Shown in pieces: positions 20,518 to 25,632 of a stretch of 25,632 bases of DNA. Numbering within the stretch: position 1 is the stretch's first letter; each line of letters starts with the position of its first letter. The DNA lies in contig NAOQ01000177.1 of assembly GCA_002751075.1 (NCBI GenBank), positions 17,495 to 43,126 on the forward strand, written 5' to 3'. The DNA is from Ichthyophonus hoferi (lineage: Eukaryota; Opisthokonta; Ichthyosporea; Ichthyophonida; Ichthyophonidae). Below the pieces are notes generated by a model. It had not been told where the DNA came from and searched no databases. It saw only the letters and a list, made by a program, of their open reading frames with translations. A program made the position numbers and the translations under genes.

Positions 20518-22264
20518 ATCATGTTATGTTTTAAACTTTTGAGGAAAAACACAAAAAATAGTATAGGGCCTTAAGCTACAAGACGTAGAGATTATGTAAC
20601 TATAGTAGACTGTTATATGATTTAAACAGAAGATATAGGGGAAACTCGGGTAAGAGTGAAAGAGCGTATATGTATTAGTTGCCAATATTTGGCAACACAA
20701 CACATGCACAGATTGATTTCAAACAAATATTATAGTTATACATAGCGTATTTATACTATGATATTTCATAGTATTATAGTGTAATAAATACTACTTAACG
20801 ATGAAATAGCTTTGAACAGAACACAGAACACAAGGTGTGCGACATAGCCAAAAATAATAAGTTTTCTAAAGGCTTATTGCAACTATTAACTGTAAGATAA
20901 TCCCTAATAATAAAGCTACAAGTCTGTGTTATTAACCACCTTGTGGTTTAGTGACCGACCTCCATCCTACCTAGGTGTCTCTACCTTTTATTCAGCCACA
21001 TGTGCCATATATATCCATTCAGTATACTATATGCACTATGATTCTGTAAGCTAACTGCTAAATACAAGTAATAGGCGGTCATGGCGTGTATAATATAGTA
21101 TGCTATGCTACGCATTGATAATGACATAATATCCATTTATACATATATGTAAGTATGAAGGTATGATTATACTATTATTTGTAGCCATTTTATAGATGAA
21201 AGGACATACAATTAAACACACAAAGATAAGTATGTAGTCCACCTAACTTGTTAGATGCACTGATATTTATTATTGCATTATGGTTGTATTGAGATTTAAG
21301 TTATTATGTACTTATTAAAACCGTCTGTGACAGATAATTTACTTAATTATCGATTTCTACTATGCTGCAAAATTTAACACTTGGATTGAACCGGTGTACA
21401 ACATAACTACTTAGATAAATTAATATATATCATGTTCATGAACAAAAGCGCATGCCTAGAACCAGTCTGGGCCCGGCTTATATACTTGGTTAGATTTGGT
21501 ATTAGCTAATAGACGTCCAGTAAGGATCGTTAGTTACAACAAAGAGGGTGTACAATATTTTACTTATTTCACCAAATACTGGAACAATCAATAGGCGATA
21601 GTCTTTATTGAATATCATTTTCATTCTTGCCATCTTATTATATTCCTGAAGTATAATTTACCCTGCCGTTTTAATGGGTTAAGCTTGATGTACGTTTATA
21701 TTAGATTGTCATGTCATCTTGCTCTAGTATAGTATAGTATTGAATGCAAAGATTGTTCCTCTCTTGTTGATTTGGTTTGACTTGTATACTTATAAATGCA
21801 TGATTTACACAGTTGTATAATATAACCTTGCATACATTCTATTGATAAATGTATTACTTTATACCATATCACACAATACCATAGTATATCATACTACACC
21901 AGACAATAGATTTTGTTTGTGTTAATTTTTAGTATTCTAGTTTGACCTTTTTGTAACAACCGTTAGTTGTATCTTGGTCTGAGTTGGTTAAGATAAACAA
22001 CTACATCTATGTATATATGTTAATTTATATCTTACTCTATCCAGTGTTCTAAATGGCATATGAGCATTTAAGATCAGATTTATTCTGCCAATTATTATAT
22101 TACACCTATTATTATATTATATATTGTTATTAACCTACATATCTGCTTATTCGTTTATTCTAAAGTATTGTAATATCCTTTTGGACATTGAGTGCTGGTC
22201 ATGGTCAACATATTCTTGGCTAAAACAAAATCTAAAAATTAAATAATACGGGTTATCAATAAAG
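20518..22264. other. Intergenic DNA, no gene recognised
   Basis: A+T-rich with no ORF above chance length and no array. Confidence 0.45.
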
Positions 22265-22335
22265 ATTAAAACAATTAGATACATAAATACATTCACATAC
22301 ACATATACATACACAAACACATACACATACATATG
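22265..22335. repeat. ACATACACAT-type microsatellite
   Basis: Degenerate CATACA/CACATA units. The minus-strand Val/Tyr-rich ORF over it is an artefact. Confidence 0.85.
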
Positions 22336-22544
22336 CCCTTCGTTATGTTTGGTATTAATTAAATGTTAGGTTGTAGATGTCAGAAGGAATTTTAAAATAT
22401 TTTAAGTTTTGATTTTAATTTTACTTTTATTTTATTTTCAATTGCTATTTCAATTTCAATTTCAAACATATTTTATCCTTTTCCTTTTTTTTCTACTTAT
22501 TGGCTCTATTTACAAATACTGTGTAATTTAAGTCTACACACATA

Positions 22545-23060
22545 TTATCTTTTATTGAAAATAGAAGTAGTATCTGGTGTCCTGTACTTTATTTGACTAT
22601 TGGAAATAAAACTGGCATCTGTTAAGCTGAACTTATTTTTGACGTGCAATGTGCCTGTATTGTGGATGGGCACTATACAAGTATTCTCTAATAGTTTGAC
22701 TGCACCAGACTTGACTAGGTGACCTCTAGTAAAGAATCTGGATTATAAATTTTTATCACTTGAGAATCAAAAGACATACAAACGTGACAACTGAAAACTT
22801 TATTAGGAAAATCTTACAGCAAACAATCCCCTTACTATTGTTTTAGGAACTTATTATATATACTACTGGTGAAACACCAATAGGTAAAGTTCTGATTGGT
22901 TTGATGTATATACAAATACTTGATCATTAGCTCATGGACCAGTAGTTTGGGCAACTACTTCTTAATCTTAATAGGTAAGCATAACTAAATGTAGGAAAAG
23001 TGATTGCAGTAATAAGGGATAATCTACCTAAGTATGGTGAAGAACGTACTTCCAAAAAGT
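22545..23060 (-). repeat. Dispersed repeat family B, minus-strand copy 2
   Basis: Two 45-bp units start at 22568 and 22613. The copy then runs in parallel with 2985-3665 (GACTGCACCAGACTTGACTAG; GACCAGTAGTTTGGGCAAC; GTATGGTGAAGAAC). On the minus strand, part of the coding-like stretch remains open, and it holds one CCAATCAG unit further upstream. It is broken relative to the longest copy. Element type unknown. Confidence 0.55.
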
Positions 23061-24161
23061 ATTATTGGCGTAGTTAGCTATGTTTCATACTACTGTGTAA
23101 TATAATAATCAATATTAATTCAACTTATATAAACCTTGTTTATAAGCATATATATATTGATTCAAGTACAGTACAGTGTTTAGTATAGTATATTAAGAAT
23201 TGAAATAAAATGTTGTTTTAACGAAGTTATTTGATTAACTTGGGTATTTCTCTATATAGCTATAAACATTTAATATTTTTAGTAATGATCATTACGTATG
23301 TACTTCGGAAAAATAGTTGGTACAATCTATTGGTGTTAAATGCTAATTCAAGATGATTAATCAAATTGAACCAGCCAATGGCAGAGGTTCTGCGCCTATA
23401 GTAAGCTATTTCAGATGATAATGTATATTATGTATATTTTATAATATTGTCATCTATTGTAAAGAACAATAATCCAATACGTTAATATATTTAATAACTA
23501 AATACTACATATTGATTGGTACAGGTTGTAGATAAAAGTTATTGCTCGCCAATGAACAATCGATATTTTACCTACAAATATGTAAAATATGTTGTAATGA
23601 CGCCATAATTGCGTTCAATGAGGTCATATATAAATATCATACTCTTAAAAAATATATTCCTACAAAATCATACAATATAATATAGTATTATTAAAAAAAA
23701 ACATATCATGCAATTTATGAATTTTTCATGATATGTTTAACTAGCTTTAAGTTAATGAATAATTAGCCAATTAATTAATTATTAATTAGTTCTGGCCTAT
23801 TAATAACTTTGTTTAATCAAATAATTAATAATCAAGATTTATCAATTTATCATCTACATTTACACTATACACATACACAAATAAACATATATGTGTAAGG
23901 TTTTTTGCGTTCGCTTAGCTTGGACTGTTCCACAAGTTTGCATTTATTTATAAATATGGTATATATATATATATATATATATGACAGCAATTCATACAGT
24001 TAATCTAACGTTCAAGGCATCTACAATACGGGTTTCATGAGGCACATGCAATATATCTTTTGTAGCTCATACTATCATACTACATCCACTCGGTTTTCTC
24101 TGCATTCATAGACACGCTTCACATATTATACATTAACATAAGCATATATAATTAGAACATC
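23061..24161. other. Intergenic DNA upstream of the ZMAT5-like gene
   Basis: A+T-rich. Contains GATTAAT/ATTAATTA-rich DNA at 23750-23830 and an (AT)n tract at 23960-23982. The promoter of the ZMAT5-like gene should lie in its last few hundred bases, but no certain element is seen. Confidence 0.4.
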
Positions 24162-25447
24162 ATGGTTCACCTAGGTAAGACTGTATTATGCGATCATTGT
24201 AATGTGAGATACACTGACAATCCTGTTGGTCGGCGCCGCCATAACAATGCATACAAACATGTTATTAATAAGAAAATGCACTATGATTCATTTATAGGTG
24301 AGAGGGAGGGCATGAAAGGGGTTAGTGCTATGAAAGTTCTAAAACATACTATAACATATCAGAGCATAACGGACTATATCATAACTCATAAGACTATAAC
24401 ATATAAAACAATAGAGTCTATCTTAACATATTGTAGCATACAACATGATAGACTATATCATAGCTTATACTATAGCATATAACAGAATATAATAGATCAT
24501 AACTTACTATAATATATTATAATATTGCACTCTATCCTAAGATATTAAGGCATAACATAGCAAGAGTGGAAGAGAGAGAGTGAGAGCAAGAAAAAAAAAG
24601 AAAGAGTAATGCAAAGAATCTGAGATATATTTATAAAGAGAATGAATTGATTTACCTTGTAAATACCGACGAAATTTGCTCCTTATTAGTTGCATAGCAA
24701 GAAAAATAGCTTAATATATTAATATATTTATAGCTAAATACATACCTGCTGATAGACTCCTGTTTATGCATGCAAGTATATAAGTAGGTAATTGTTTATA
24801 GCTTTACACGAATAAATAATACTTGACTACCCTTTTTCTCTCTAATTCATGCCATTTTCTACTAAAGAATATTTTAGCTCGTCTTTTATTTTTGTTTCCT
24901 TCAACTATACACCCATATTAATGGTGTTCACGTTTGGCCACACTTAATATAACAATCTAATGATATCACATTATTATAGCTATATAAAGAAATATATAAA
25001 ATAAATGAATGTTTCTTTGTGAGAAAAACCAATTTTTATCAAAGAATAATCCAGAATGTTATGTTATGAAATAAATTCAGAAGAGCTATATAGAATTTGT
25101 TGTAAAAATGAATTTTACCACAGTAAGAAGATTTTCCATCAGCATATATTTGTGTTTTACTAGAATAGAGTCAAGCATTATATACCTTATTCATTGTCTA
25201 TACAGGTCTATACCATACTTTCCTATACTGTACTATACTAGCCTATATTGTACTATATTAACCTAGATTGTACTAATCTATACTGTAGTATATCCTATAC
25301 TATATTATCTTATACTATACTATACTATGTACAATACTATACTATAAGCCCTATCTACTGCCTGTTTATGCCTAACATGGCATCCTCTCTCAGACAAGTA
25401 TTTACAGCCAACAGATAACAGCCTATGCATTCAGTTTACTGAGACAG
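24162..25447 (+). CDS. ZMAT5: ZMAT5-like U11/U12 snRNP 20 kDa protein, first two exons, partial at the window end
   Basis: The family protein belongs to the U11/U12 di-snRNP of the minor spliceosome (nuclear). Exon 1, 24162-24297, encodes 45 residues with a U1-type C2H2 finger: CDHC at 10-13 and H at 27 and 33, spacing C-x2-C-x13-H-x5-H as in human ZMAT5 (U1-C has x14). HYDSFI follows, where the human protein has WYDMF. TAG lies in frame 9 bases before the ATG, fixing the start. The donor is GTGAGA at 24298 (phase 1). Intron 1 (1096 bases) ends with branch-like CCTAAC and CATCCTCTCTCAG. Exon 2, 25394-25447, gives DKYLQPTDNSLCIQFTETG, matching the start of the family's CCCH finger (C-x2-F-x2-TG), and ends at donor GTGTGA, phase 1. 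The remaining exons lie beyond the window. Reading on past the donor only yields repeat-derived residues. Confidence 0.75.
24330..24540. repeat. Degenerate AACATACTATA/AGACTATAACATA repeat in intron 1
   Basis: Units such as CATACTATAACATAT and GACTATATCATAAC recur through the first part of the ZMAT5-like intron. They are similar in type to the arrays in the VPS28 introns. Confidence 0.7.
25200..25345. repeat. CTATACTGTACTATA simple repeat
   Basis: Interrupted TACTATACT/TATATTGTAC units just before exon 2 of the ZMAT5-like gene. Confidence 0.8.
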
Positions 25448-25455
25448 GTGTGAAT

Positions 25456-25632
25456 GCTATACATATTATATTATGTTATGTTATATTATATTATACTATA
25501 TTATATTACATTATATTATGTTATGACATATTATCATACTATGCTATATTATATTATATTATATTATATTATGTTATGTTATGTTATGTTATGTTATGTT
25601 ATGTTATATTATATTATATTATATTATATTAT
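25456..25632. repeat. TTATA/TTATG pentanucleotide microsatellite running off the window
   Basis: Nearly pure five-base units, with a TTATG block at about 25572-25605 between TTATA blocks. It begins just after the exon 2 donor and continues past the window end. Confidence 0.95.

Noticed and set aside
22147-22332. Val/Tyr-rich minus-strand ORF
   Set aside because: Translation of an ACATAC microsatellite.
24298-24482. Continuation of the zinc-finger ORF past 24297
   Set aside because: The added residues come from a TATAAC-type repeat, and a GTGAGA donor at 24298 with a fitting next exon at 25394 explains the gene better.
1-25632. tRNA, rRNA, CRISPR array or bacterial-type operon
   Set aside because: No tRNA B-box or cloverleaf, no rRNA-like GC-rich block and no spaced direct repeats were seen. 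The spliced genes exclude a bacterial source.

Overview
This is an A+T-rich (about 70%, by eye), gene-poor eukaryotic nuclear window. Two host genes can be named, both with spliceosomal introns. They sit among simple repeats, minisatellites and old dispersed repeats. The source is probably a fungus, and I favour an early-diverging lineage with an expanded genome. The VPS28 protein carries a fungal-style segment ([13 protein letters not shown]; family knowledge: filamentous fungi have RLRIGLPATVEQ-like sequence here). A minor-spliceosome protein gene is also present, and Dikarya are thought to have lost that machinery. The lineage is inference; the introns and genes are read from the sequence.

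Layout. Bases 1-386 hold a possible C-terminal coding exon whose last codons lie in a dispersed repeat (family D). Bases 745-1800 hold a broken Ty1/copia retrotransposon remnant: an RNase H tail, then LTR-like DNA of family A. Family A recurs at 8850-9660 and 17395-18240. Family B, with a coding-like stretch and a 45-bp tandem unit, occurs four times (1860-2140 on +; 2775-3690, 10430-10930 and 22545-23060 on -). An unassigned exon of about 180 codons lies at 4724-5274. A 191-bp tandem duplication follows at 5498-5874. Bases 6000-8850 and 10930-12200 hold no gene I can support.

The best gene is VPS28 (ESCRT-I), minus strand, 16556 to 12237. It has six exons with matching phases, encodes about 280 residues and has AATAAA just past the stop. 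Its introns are packed with TATA/ACTATA-type arrays. Intron 4 contains decayed tandem copies of the exon 4 donor region. A 43-bp A+T-rich minisatellite lies upstream of the start.

Bases 20131-20517 hold an intact 128-codon orphan ORF. At 24162 a ZMAT5-like gene (U11/U12 snRNP 20 kDa protein) begins on the plus strand: exon 1 holds a U1-type C2H2 finger, exon 2 (25394-25447) starts a CCCH finger, and the rest lies past the window. No operon-like logic applies. VPS28 (endosomal sorting) and the ZMAT5-like gene (splicing) are unrelated housekeeping genes. I saw no tRNA, rRNA, CRISPR array or clear novel multi-gene system.
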